Part shown: positions 1 through 6,276 of the stretch, in pieces
Position numbering within the stretch: the stretch's first letter is position 1
Layout of the letters: every line of letters begins with the position of its first letter
NCBI GenBank assembly: GCA_001821915.1
Contig: MHOR01000029.1
Location: 39,941-47,136, forward strand
From: Candidatus Staskawiczbacteria bacterium RIFCSPHIGHO2_02_FULL_34_10
GTDB taxonomy: Bacteria > Patescibacteriota > Minisyncoccia > Minisyncoccales > Staskawiczbacteraceae
Length of the DNA stretch: 7,196 nucleotides
Reading direction: 5' to 3'
Position numbers and translations under genes: made by a program
Notes under the pieces: model-generated
What the model was told of the DNA's origin: nothing
The model's input: only the letters and a program-made list of their open reading frames with translations
The model's database searches: none

Positions 1-1656
1 AAGCGTTCCACCCCCGCCTGCTTCAGCTATGCCCGAAGCATTACGGGCAGGAACTTTTTTCCCGGGATTAAAAATATTTAAAGGGTCAAAAATATTTTTA
101 GTTTTAACGAATAAATCGTATACTTGTCCTCCAAACATTTGAGTTAAATATGGTGTTCTTATAATACCGTCATTGTGCTCTGAATCAATGGTTCCGCCAA
201 ATTTTAAAACTAAGTCAAATACTTCTTTTGAAAGGTTTTTAATTATGTCTTTTGATATGGGTTTGGTTAAATCCATCAATGGGATAATATGAAAGTTGCC
301 ATCGCCTGCGTGTCCGGCAATTGTATAAATTATTTTATAATGCCCTAATATTTTATACAATTTTGGCAAAAATTCGGGCAAATGCTCAACTTTTACTGAA
401 AAATCATCAATGAAGGGAGCTGTGCGCATTCCACTGGTATGTTTTCGCAGTAAGTTAAAGCTTTCTCGTCTGATAACCCAAAATTCCTGCGTTTCTTCTT
501 GGCTTTGAGTGATTCGGACTTTAATTTTATTACCCATTTGTTTAAGCAGTTCTTTTTTGGCGCCCTTAGTATTTTGTTGCGCTTGCAGGTCAGTATCTGC
601 GGTAAATTCTACCAACAAAACTAATTTAGGAATTCCACTAGTCAAAATAATCCAAAATTCAGGAAGTGTTTTTAAAATGATTTTTATAATTCCGGCTCTG
701 ATTTGGTGCAAAATTTCCGGAAAAAATTTAATAGCTAGTTTGAAAGTTTTATCATCATATGTTTCAAGGCTTTCTGGGCTAAAGGGAATAATAATATTGC
801 ATAATTTAGCAATTAATGACAGGTCTTTAATAAATACGATTAGTAGCCTAGAAGCTTTTTTCGGATGTACCAGATTAAGTTTTACTTTTGTCATTAACCC
901 CAATGTGCCTTGACTGCCCGTCATAAGCTTTGCTAAATCAAATGTGTCGGCTTCTTTATTATATACATCCCACAGAGAGTATCCCGCTGAATTTTTGGTT
1001 ACATTAGGTTTAGCTCGCTTAATAATATCGTAGTTGTCATTAATTAATTTGAATATATCTCGATATATTCGGCCTTCAAAATTTTCTAACGCTATTTTGG
1101 CATCAAGTTCTGACTTGGTAATTTTTGAAAATTCGTATTCTTTTCCATCAGCCATGATCATACTTATTGACTTAACATAGCGTTCAATTTTTCCGTATCT
1201 AAATGTTTTTTCTCCACCACAATTATTAGCCACCATGCCTCCAATAGCGCAAATTTCTCGACTTGAAGGATAAGCGGGCATGATTAAATTCTTTTCCAAA
1301 GTCTTTTTTTCAAAATCGCGGTAGAAAATACCCGGCTCGCAAATTGCATAATCTGTGCCCAATTCTAAGAAATGGTTAAAGTAGCGGGTAAATTCCACGA
1401 CAATAGATTCGGTCAGAGGGCCCCCAGACATACAGGTTCCGGCCGCGCGGGCGGTGAGAGAAATATTTCTTCCACTGGTTTTCTCTTCAGCCACAAAGCA
1501 GACTAATTTTTTAATATCATCTACGGTTTTTGGAAACACCACCACCTCTGGTTTCACAAGGAAAATACTGGCATCAGTTGAGTATTTTTCTAAGGTGGTA
1601 GGGGATTCGTCCACATCGCCGGAAAGTTGTAAATTTTTTAATTCGTCTAATAGCAT
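1..1656 (-). CDS. FAD-linked oxidase (GlcD / D-lactate dehydrogenase type), 3' end outside window
   Basis: Flavoprotein that probably oxidises a 2-hydroxy acid such as D-lactate or glycolate; the true substrate cannot be read from the sequence. The frame is open from an ATG at 1656 down to position 1 (552 residues, no stop). The N-terminal FAD-binding (PCMH-type) half shows RAAGTCMSGGPLTES (about residues 70-84), IGGMVANNCGG (138-148), a KNSAGYSLWD segment and TGSQGTLG. The C-terminal FAD-oxidase half shows RTAPFIDD, HAGDGNFH (449-456), SEHNDGIIRTPYL and FNPGKK (529-534). These match FAD_binding_4 plus FAD-oxidase_C architecture in order. Many relatives end soon after NPGK; others continue into an iron-sulfur domain, and the window cannot decide this. 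No Shine-Dalgarno precedes the start. Residues 536-548 come from a palindromic repeat (see 13-51). The gene is divergent from the transketolase cluster. Family call is confident, substrate is not. Confidence 0.9.
   Translation of the reverse strand, partial: MLLDELKNLQLSGDVDESPTTLEKYSTDASIFLVKPEVVVFPKTVDDIKKLVCFVAEEKTSGRNISLTARAAGTCMSGGPLTESIVVEFTRYFNHFLELGTDYAICEPGIFYRDFEKKTLEKNLIMPAYPSSREICAIGGMVANNCGGEKTFRYGKIERYVKSISMIMADGKEYEFSKITKSELDAKIALENFEGRIYRDIFKLINDNYDIIKRAKPNVTKNSAGYSLWDVYNKEADTFDLAKLMTGSQGTLGLMTKVKLNLVHPKKASRLLIVFIKDLSLIAKLCNIIIPFSPESLETYDDKTFKLAIKFFPEILHQIRAGIIKIILKTLPEFWIILTSGIPKLVLLVEFTADTDLQAQQNTKGAKKELLKQMGNKIKVRITQSQEETQEFWVIRRESFNLLRKHTSGMRTAPFIDDFSVKVEHLPEFLPKLYKILGHYKIIYTIAGHAGDGNFHIIPLMDLTKPISKDIIKNLSKEVFDLVLKFGGTIDSEHNDGIIRTPYLTQMFGGQVYDLFVKTKNIFDPLNIFNPGKKVPARNASGIAEAGGGGTL
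13..51. repeat. Palindromic repeat inside the FAD oxidase gene (family B, short form)
   Basis: Read on the coding (minus) strand this begins CCTGCCCGTAATGCTTCGG and ends GAAGCAGGCGG. It contains inverted GCCCG/CGGGC arms. It encodes a PARNAS...EAGG peptide directly after the conserved FNPGKKV end of the oxidase domain. The outer parts of the repeat in the aldolase gene (5206-5277) have closely similar ends and are read in the same frame (AHNAS...AGG). I infer insertion of a mobile or spreading repeat. Confidence 0.7.
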
Positions 1657-1737
1657 AATATTTGATTGTTTATTATTTTCGTAGTATATAGATTTTTTTA
1701 CTAATCCATATAATTTTGCAATCGGTCAAAGTAACTA

Positions 1738-1766
1738 TTTACTTCTCCCTTCTTTGCAATTATAAT
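1738..1766 (+). promoter_or_regulatory. Putative sigma-70-type promoter of the transketolase cluster
   Basis: TTTACT at 1738-1743 is followed after 17 bp by a perfect TATAAT at 1761-1766. This would start transcription about 15 nt before the ATG at 1788, giving a very short leader. The surrounding sequence is extremely AT-rich, so a chance match is possible; a second TATAAT lies at 1779-1784. No convincing promoter was found for the divergent oxidase gene in the same 131-bp spacer. Confidence 0.45.
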
Positions 1767-1787
1767 TATACTATTAATTATAATTTA

Positions 1788-2669
1788 ATGGAAATTCACG
1801 AAGAACAGATAAAAAAACTAGAAGAAATGGCTAACACGATGCGCCAGGATTTAATTGAAATGTTGCTGAAAGCCGGGTCTGGACATACAGCTGGTCCACT
1901 TGGAATGGCGGATATTTTTTGCGCTTTTTATTTTCATATTTTAAACCACAAGCCAGAGAATCCTTTTTGGGAAGAACGTGATCGGTTAATTTTATCCAAC
2001 GGTCATATTTGCCCAATCCGTTATGTTGCTATGGCGCGCAGTGGTTATTTTCCGGTTGCAGAACTTGCTACGTTGCGAAAATTTGGCACAAGACTTCAGG
2101 GACATCCAGAAAGAGAAAAACTGCCCGGAGTAGAGACTACTTCTGGACCTTTGGGGTCTGGTTTGGGGCAAGCCGCTGGCATTGCGTATGCGGCTTTAAT
2201 GGATACCCATTCGACAGGCTCAGGGCAAGCAAAGAAATTTAAAGTGTATTGCCTAATGTCTGATGGTGAGCAAGACGCGGGAAATATTTGGGAATCAGCC
2301 ATGTTTGCTGGAAAAAATAAACTGCATAATTTAATTGCCGTAATGGATAGAAACAACATTCAAATTACCGGTATGACTGAAGATATTATGCCTTTAGAAT
2401 CACTTCGCGCTAAGTATGAAGCGTTTAATTGGCATGTTATTGAAGTAAACGGCAATAACATCAGTGAATTTATTAATGCGATTGAAGAAGCTAAAGCCAT
2501 ATTTGAAAAACCAACGATTATTATTGCTCACACTATTCCCGGAAAAGGAATTAAAGAAATTGAATTTGATTTTAATTGGCACGGTAAGGCGCCAAATAAA
2601 GAAGAAGCTAAAAAGTTTTTACATGAACTGCGAACCATTGGAGGGAAAATTAAATCCGAGCACGAATAG
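1788..2669 (+). CDS. Transketolase, N-terminal (TPP-binding) subunit
   Basis: First half of a split transketolase, which moves a two-carbon ketol unit between sugar phosphates in the non-oxidative pentose phosphate pathway using thiamine diphosphate and a divalent metal. It has 293 residues. Visible hallmarks are GSGHTAG (30-36, His33), SNGH (70-73), QGHP (104-107), GSGLGQAAG (123-131) and the TPP motif SDGEQ...DRNN (158-190), where the usual GDG reads SDG. It ends near WHGKAP (264-269), where the Pyr domain would begin in a fused enzyme; that half is the next gene. The frame extends upstream to 1716, but those 24 residues are non-conserved and overlap the predicted promoter, so ATG 1788 is preferred. 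No Shine-Dalgarno is visible. Residues 141-148 (HSTGSGQA) are an extra loop made by a repeat (2208-2230), just before the strand leading to SDGE. Confidence 0.93.
   Translation: MEIHEEQIKKLEEMANTMRQDLIEMLLKAGSGHTAGPLGMADIFCAFYFHILNHKPENPFWEERDRLILSNGHICPIRYVAMARSGYFPVAELATLRKFGTRLQGHPEREKLPGVETTSGPLGSGLGQAAGIAYAALMDTHSTGSGQAKKFKVYCLMSDGEQDAGNIWESAMFAGKNKLHNLIAVMDRNNIQITGMTEDIMPLESLRAKYEAFNWHVIEVNGNNISEFINAIEEAKAIFEKPTIIIAHTIPGKGIKEIEFDFNWHGKAPNKEEAKKFLHELRTIGGKIKSEHE
2208..2230. repeat. TTCGACAGGCTCAG repeat inside the transketolase N-subunit gene (family A)
   Basis: A 23-bp unit with core TTCGACAGGCTCAG followed by GGCAAGC. A near copy lies between genes at 6164-6186 (TTCGACAAGCTCAG, then CGCAAGC) and a diverged copy at 3773-3795. 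Here it encodes the HSTGSGQA peptide, which is absent from the transketolase pattern I know (an alanine-rich helix, a short turn, then the K-x-Y strand before GDGE). It keeps the reading frame. Confidence 0.7.
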
Positions 2670-2677
2670 AACATGAA

Positions 2678-2807
2678 CCCCGTTAGAAGTTTGGATGTAG
2701 TAATAAAAAGTTTAACGGGCTAAAATTTTGAAGATAATATAAGTAATATGAGTAAGCAAAAAATAATTTTATAATAAAATTATTTTTTGCTCAGACTTCT
2801 AACGGGG
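2678..2807. repeat. 130-bp inverted-repeat block between the transketolase subunit genes
   Basis: Bounded by a perfect 13-bp inverted repeat: CCCCGTTAGAAGT at 2678-2690 and ACTTCTAACGGGG at 2795-2807. Inside is another TAACGGG (2713-2719) able to pair with the left arm, and the long AT hairpin at 2756-2790. The block fills nearly the whole 137-bp gap between the two subunit genes, and its last base is the first base of the GTG start of the downstream gene. I recall TTCTAACGGGG motifs as frequent in Patescibacteria genomes. It may be a repeat element, an RNA-processing or attenuation structure, or both. Confidence 0.75.
2756..2790. repeat. Perfect 16-bp AT-rich hairpin in the transketolase intergenic block
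   Basis: GCAAAAAATAATTTTA (2756-2771) pairs perfectly with TAAAATTATTTTTTGC (2775-2790) across a TAA loop. The right arm contains a T run, so it could act as a weak terminator or pause site on either strand, but it lacks the GC-rich stem of a normal intrinsic terminator. Complete termination here would uncouple two subunits that are needed in equal amounts, so I favour a repeat or processing structure. Confidence 0.7.
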
Positions 2808-3814
2808 TGAATAAATTTTTGGTAAAAAACTTATTTGATAAAGCAAAACTAGTCATGACTCCAACTCGAGATGGCTACGGTAAAGGCCTAGTTAAAGCCG
2901 GAGAAAAAGATGAACGAGTAGTGGTTTTGTGCGCCGACTTGGCAGAATCCACTCGCAGTCTTTGGTTTAAAGAAAAATATCCAAAACGTTTTATAGAAGT
3001 TGGCGTGGCTGAACAGAATATGGCAACTATTGCCGCCGGTATGGCTAATTACGGAAAAATTCCTTTTATTTCTTCGTATGCGACGTTTAGTCCTGGCAGA
3101 AATAACGAACAAATTCGTACCACTATTTCTTTAAATAACTTATCCGTGAAAATTGCCGGTGCCCATGCTGGAGTTTCGGTTGGTCCAGACGGCGCAACTC
3201 ATCAAGCCTTAGAAGATATGGCCTTAATGCGTGTGCAACCCAATATGGTAGTTATTTCACCTTGTGATGCTATTGAAGCTGAAAAAGCCACATTTGCCGC
3301 AGCATTTAATGGCAAACCAACCTATATTCGGTTAGCCCGAGAAAAAACACCGGTATTTACCACTGAAGCTATGCCATTTGAAATTGGTAAAGCGATAGTT
3401 TTACGACAAGGAAAAGATGTTACGATTATTGCTTGCGGTCCATTAGTATATGAAGCTCTGTTAGCAGCTGAAAAATTAGAAAAAGAAGGCATTGATGCCG
3501 AAGTCATCAACAACCATACCATAAAGCCATTAGACAAAAAAACTTTGTTGGCATCGGTTAAAAAAACTGGCGCGGTGGTGACCGTTGAAGAACACCAAAT
3601 TATGGGAGGCATGGGGAGCGCTGTGGCCGAGGTGTTAGTTCAAAACATTCTTGTTCCCATGGAATTGATTGGCATGCAAGATAAGTTTGGACAATCGGGA
3701 ACCCCCGACGAACTTTTAAACTTTTTTGGTTTAACTCATCCGTTTATTGTCAAAGCCGTAAAAAAAGTAATCTTTCGACGCGGCTCAGGACAAGTGAATA
3801 AGAAAATAAAATGA
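2807..3814 (+). CDS. Transketolase, C-terminal (Pyr and C-domain) subunit
   Basis: Partner of the preceding gene; together they make a complete transketolase active site. It has 335 residues from a GTG start. The Pyr domain shows PTRDGYGKGLV (19-29), CADLAEST (42-49) and EVGVAEQNM (64-72), with Glu69 as the catalytic glutamate that activates TPP. SYATFSPGR and GAHAGVSVGPDGATHQ follow, then the transketolase C domain with VEEHQIMGGMGSAVAEV and DKFGQSG. GTG 2807 gives a normal N-terminus for the family; ATG 2855 would also keep the conserved core. The start is the last base of an inverted-repeat arm, and no Shine-Dalgarno is seen. The TGA stop overlaps the next gene's ATG (ATGA), suggesting translational coupling to the kinase. 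Residues 323-330 (FRRGSGQV) come from a repeat placed just after the natural C-terminal helix. Confidence 0.93.
   Translation: MNKFLVKNLFDKAKLVMTPTRDGYGKGLVKAGEKDERVVVLCADLAESTRSLWFKEKYPKRFIEVGVAEQNMATIAAGMANYGKIPFISSYATFSPGRNNEQIRTTISLNNLSVKIAGAHAGVSVGPDGATHQALEDMALMRVQPNMVVISPCDAIEAEKATFAAAFNGKPTYIRLAREKTPVFTTEAMPFEIGKAIVLRQGKDVTIIACGPLVYEALLAAEKLEKEGIDAEVINNHTIKPLDKKTLLASVKKTGAVVTVEEHQIMGGMGSAVAEVLVQNILVPMELIGMQDKFGQSGTPDELLNFFGLTHPFIVKAVKKVIFRRGSGQVNKKIK
3773..3795. repeat. Diverged family A repeat at the 3' end of the transketolase C-subunit gene
   Basis: TTTCGACGCGGCTCAGGACAA resembles the unit at 2208-2230 and, translated, gives the same GSGQ peptide. It sits in the last 14 codons and forms a basic tail (FRRGSGQVNKKIK) after the conserved VKAVKKV end. 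It lies just before the ATGA junction with the kinase gene. Confidence 0.55.
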
Positions 3815-4857
3815 AAAAATTTGATGTTATCTCAATTGGAGACACGACGCTAGATGTCTTTTTAGAAATAGACGAAGCTAATGCTGAAGTGGTTTGCCAA
3901 AATGGCGACGAAGATTGTGTTTTGCAAATTGCATGGGCAGATAAAATTCCAGTTAAAAAAGTGACTAAAGTGTATGCGGTGGGAAACGCCGCCAATGTGG
4001 CGGTGGGGTGTTCGCGGTTGGGGTTAAAATCTGCGTTATATACAATATTAGGGAATGATAAAGAAGGCAAAGAATGTTTTAACGTTTTAAAATCAGAAAA
4101 AGTAGCTAAAGATTATATTACGTGGGATAAAAAACGGGGGTCAAATTATTCTGCGGTGATAAACTATAAAGGCGAAAGGACTATTTTAGTTTACCACGAA
4201 CCGCGCGATTATGATTTGCCAAAGTTAGCTATGACAGACTGGATTTATTTGACAGCTATAGGTAAGGGACACGAAAAATTAGACCAGCAGATTATTGATT
4301 ATGTGGAGAAAACCGGCGCTAAACTGGGTTTTAATCCGGGAGATTTGCAATTACGAGAAGGTTTTGAAGCGTTAAAACCGTTGATTAAAAAGTGCGAAGT
4401 TTTTTTTGTGAATAAACAAGAAGCGCAACGGTTGATAGGCCCGCCAGTAACGCCTTGCGTAGCGATGCGGGCTGGTAAAAATGACGATATAAAAGTGCTT
4501 TTGAAATTATTGCACGATGTTGGTTCAAAAATTGTGGTAATTACTGATGGCAGTAAAGGCTCACACTCTTTTGATGGCAAAGATATGTATTCTCAAGAAG
4601 CTTTAAAGGTGCCGTTAATAGAAATGACTGGCACCGGTGATAGTTATGCAACTGGATTTATTTCGGCTTTGCATTTTGGTAAAGATATAAAAGAAGCAAT
4701 GAAATGGGGAACCGTAAATGCCGCAGCTAAATTACAACAGATTGGGGCGCAAGCTGGGCTTTTGACTAAAAAGCAACTAGAAGGATTTATTGCTGGAACG
4801 GTTCAACTAGATTTTATAAAAGATAATTTAGGATTACATCCAAAGAATATTAATTAA
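3811..4857 (+). CDS. PfkB-family carbohydrate kinase
   Basis: ATP-dependent sugar or nucleoside kinase of the ribokinase/PfkB fold, 348 residues. GDTTLD (10-15) is the usual N-terminal substrate-binding strand, VGNAANVAVGCSRLG (57-71) matches PfkB signature 1, NKQEAQRLIG marks the central region, and EMTGTGDSYATGF (271-283) is signature 2, with Asp277 as the expected catalytic base and GTGD as the anion hole (GAGD in most relatives). The exact substrate is undetermined: fructose-6-phosphate would fit the aldolase downstream, but ribose, another sugar, or a nucleoside is equally possible. The start overlaps the transketolase stop by 4 bp. Residues 211-222 (PPVTPCVAMRAG) are a repeat-derived insert between the NKQEA helix and the next helix (see 4441-4475). 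No Shine-Dalgarno is obvious. Confidence 0.9.
   Translation: MKKFDVISIGDTTLDVFLEIDEANAEVVCQNGDEDCVLQIAWADKIPVKKVTKVYAVGNAANVAVGCSRLGLKSALYTILGNDKEGKECFNVLKSEKVAKDYITWDKKRGSNYSAVINYKGERTILVYHEPRDYDLPKLAMTDWIYLTAIGKGHEKLDQQIIDYVEKTGAKLGFNPGDLQLREGFEALKPLIKKCEVFFVNKQEAQRLIGPPVTPCVAMRAGKNDDIKVLLKLLHDVGSKIVVITDGSKGSHSFDGKDMYSQEALKVPLIEMTGTGDSYATGFISALHFGKDIKEAMKWGTVNAAAKLQQIGAQAGLLTKKQLEGFIAGTVQLDFIKDNLGLHPKNIN
4441..4475. repeat. Family B palindromic repeat inside the PfkB kinase gene
   Basis: Carries TTGCGTAGCGATGCGG at 4455-4470, identical over 16 bp to 5239-5254 in the aldolase gene, with flanking imperfect inverted CCAG...CTGG arms. It is read in a different frame from the aldolase copy (CVAMR here, LRSDA there), so identity between the two genes reflects the DNA element and not a shared protein motif. 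Confidence 0.75.
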
Positions 4858-4860
4858 AAA

Positions 4861-4949
4861 TGTAAATATCAAAAATCAAAATGACAGTTCAAAATTCAAA
4901 ATTAACCGTACGAAGTATGATACCAAAATTTTGCAGTTTGATATTTGCA
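4861..4949. repeat. Long imperfect hairpin element between kinase and aldolase genes
   Basis: TGTAAATATCAAA (4861-4873) pairs with TTTGATATTTGCA (4937-4949) with one G-T wobble. Inside, CAAAATT (4890-4896, repeated at 4897-4903) pairs with AATTTTG (4927-4933), and CGTAC-GAA-GTATG (4908-4920) closes the centre. The rest is short CAAAAT/TCAAAA-type units. It fills most of the 114-bp gap. The arrangement looks like a repeat element of the kind common in Patescibacteria spacers, as I recall; it could also shape or separate the transcripts. Confidence 0.65.
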
Positions 4950-4971
4950 TTTTGTATTTAGCGAAGCGATT

Positions 4972-6063
4972 ATGGATTTACAAAAACTTACAAAAACTGT
5001 ACAGGAACTTTTTGACAATGGCAAAGGTATTCTTGCTATGGATGAAAGTACACAAAACTGTAATAAGCGTTTTGCAAAATTAGGAATTAAAGAAACAGAA
5101 GAATCACGCCGAGCTTGGCGCGAATTAATTATAACTACGCCAAATTTAGCCGAATGTATTGGGGGATTAATTTTATATGATGAAACTATTCGCCAAAAAA
5201 CTGCACTTGCCCATAACGCTTCGTCAGCCCGCAACGCTTTGCGTAGCGATGCGGACGGGCATAACGATGCAGGCGGAGATGGTGTGCCGTTTATAAAAGT
5301 TATTACGGACGTCGGAATTATTTTAGGTATTAAAGTTGATGAGGGATTGAAAGATATGGACGGCCACCCAAATGAGAAGGTAACTAAAGGCTTAGACGGT
5401 TTAGCTGGTCGTCTGAAAGAATATTATGATATGGGTGCCCGTTTTGCTAAGTGGCGCGCCGCATTTACTATAGGTAGTAATATTCCAACTCAAGATTGTA
5501 TTAATGAAAATGCGAAAATATTAGCTGAATATGCCTTAGTGTGCCAAGAGGCCGGAATAGTTCCTATTGTAGAGCCAGAGGTATTAATGGACGGCAGTCA
5601 TACTATTGAAAAATGTCAGCAAGTGACCAAAGAAGTATTGCAAACTGTTTTTAAAGAACTGACTGTCAAAGGCGTAGTATTTGAGGGTATGATTTTAAAA
5701 CCGAATATGGTGGTTCCGGGATTAGCTTGCCCCGCGCAAAATTCAGTAGATGAAGTGGCCGATGCTACAGTAAAACTATTAATAGAAGTGGTGCCAGCCA
5801 ATGTCGCTGGAGTTGCATTTTTATCGGGTGGACAATCAAGTGAACTTGCTTCAGCCCACTTAAGCGCTATGAATGCCAATTATAAAAAACGCTTACCTTG
5901 GCCAGTGACATTTTCTTATTCCCGCGCTATACAATACCCGGCTTTAGAAATTTGGCAGGGCAATGATAAAAACATAGTGGCTGCGCAAAAATCTTTATAC
6001 CATCGCGCTAAATTAAATCAAGCCGCCTGTCGGGGAGAATATAACATAGAAATGGAGAAGTAG
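4972..6063 (+). CDS. fba: Fructose-bisphosphate aldolase, class I
   Basis: Reversibly cleaves fructose-1,6-bisphosphate to glyceraldehyde-3-phosphate and dihydroxyacetone phosphate through a lysine Schiff base, without metal. It has 363 residues, close to the animal-type class I enzymes once the insert is allowed for. Hallmarks are GKGILAMDEST near the N-terminus, GIKVDEGL, GARFAKWRA (Lys160), IVEPEVLMDG (Glu201 and Glu203) and the class I signature VVFEGMILKPN, with Lys243 the expected Schiff-base residue, then FLSGGQSSE and SYSRAIQYPAL. The C-terminus ends NIEMEK and lacks the terminal Tyr of animal enzymes. The open frame extends to a TTG at 4945, but that stretch is the repeat element upstream, and ATG 4972 starts at the usual place (MDLQKLTKTVQEL). 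No Shine-Dalgarno is visible. Residues 79-102 are a repeat-encoded insert between QKTA and DGVPF, which are normally adjacent. Confidence 0.95.
   Translation: MDLQKLTKTVQELFDNGKGILAMDESTQNCNKRFAKLGIKETEESRRAWRELIITTPNLAECIGGLILYDETIRQKTALAHNASSARNALRSDADGHNDAGGDGVPFIKVITDVGIILGIKVDEGLKDMDGHPNEKVTKGLDGLAGRLKEYYDMGARFAKWRAAFTIGSNIPTQDCINENAKILAEYALVCQEAGIVPIVEPEVLMDGSHTIEKCQQVTKEVLQTVFKELTVKGVVFEGMILKPNMVVPGLACPAQNSVDEVADATVKLLIEVVPANVAGVAFLSGGQSSELASAHLSAMNANYKKRLPWPVTFSYSRAIQYPALEIWQGNDKNIVAAQKSLYHRAKLNQAACRGEYNIEMEK
5206..5277. repeat. Nested palindromic repeat inserted in frame in the aldolase gene (family B, long form)
   Basis: A 72-bp (24-codon) segment. The core hairpin at 5228-5260 pairs GCCCG with CGGGC and CAACGCT with AGCGATG around TTGCGT. 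Outer parts (TTGCCCATAACGCTTCG and GGGCATAACGATGCAGGCGG) match the ends of the copy at 13-51. Removing exactly this segment would join QKTA to DGVPF, the usual class I aldolase sequence (QKADDGRPF in the rabbit enzyme), so it is an insertion with clear boundaries. Confidence 0.85.
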
Positions 6064-6163
6064 GGGGAGTTAACGGTGATTTATTAAGCAATAGATCTAT
6101 TATATTGAAAATATTGGAAACTCATTTACAAACCAATTTCTAATATTGCGCCACTGGCTGCGC

Positions 6164-6186
6164 ACTTCGACAAGCTCAGCGCAAGC
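6164..6186. repeat. Intergenic copy of the TTCGACAAGCTCAG repeat (family A)
   Basis: Core TTCGACAAGCTCAG followed by CGCAAGC. It differs from the coding copy at 2208-2230 at only a few positions, which shows that the unit is not tied to protein-coding function. Confidence 0.7.
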
Positions 6187-6276
6187 ATTTTTAAGAGCCA
6201 CCTATAGTAGTCCCGCTTCCAATAATTATTCTACTGCAGCTTACATATTTTGACCGCAAACTCCCAAAAGCTCGTC

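Noticed and set aside
509..913. 134-codon plus-strand frame, and a similar one at 1454-1684
   Set aside because: Both lie opposite the well-supported FAD oxidase, whose protein motifs run continuously through them on the minus strand.
1716..1787. Upstream extension of the transketolase N-subunit by 24 residues
   Set aside because: The extension is unlike the family, overlaps the predicted promoter, and the family start fits ATG 1788.
2096..2359. Minus-strand frame containing a CPEPVEW peptide
   Set aside because: This peptide is the antisense translation of the family A repeat inside the transketolase gene, not a gene.
2667..2807. Transketolase broken by a frameshift or stop rather than truly split
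   Set aside because: The first gene ends at the normal domain boundary with a clean stop, and the second has a normal start region; split transketolases with this boundary are well known in archaea and some bacteria.
3811..3814. Recoded TGA (glycine) as in some Patescibacteria lineages
   Set aside because: TGA ends the transketolase C-subunit in an ATGA overlap, and no conserved glycine in any gene is encoded by TGA.
4945..4971. TTG start giving a 9-residue longer aldolase
   Set aside because: The bases belong to the hairpin element and its edge; the encoded residues are not aldolase-like and ATG 4972 gives the normal N-terminus.
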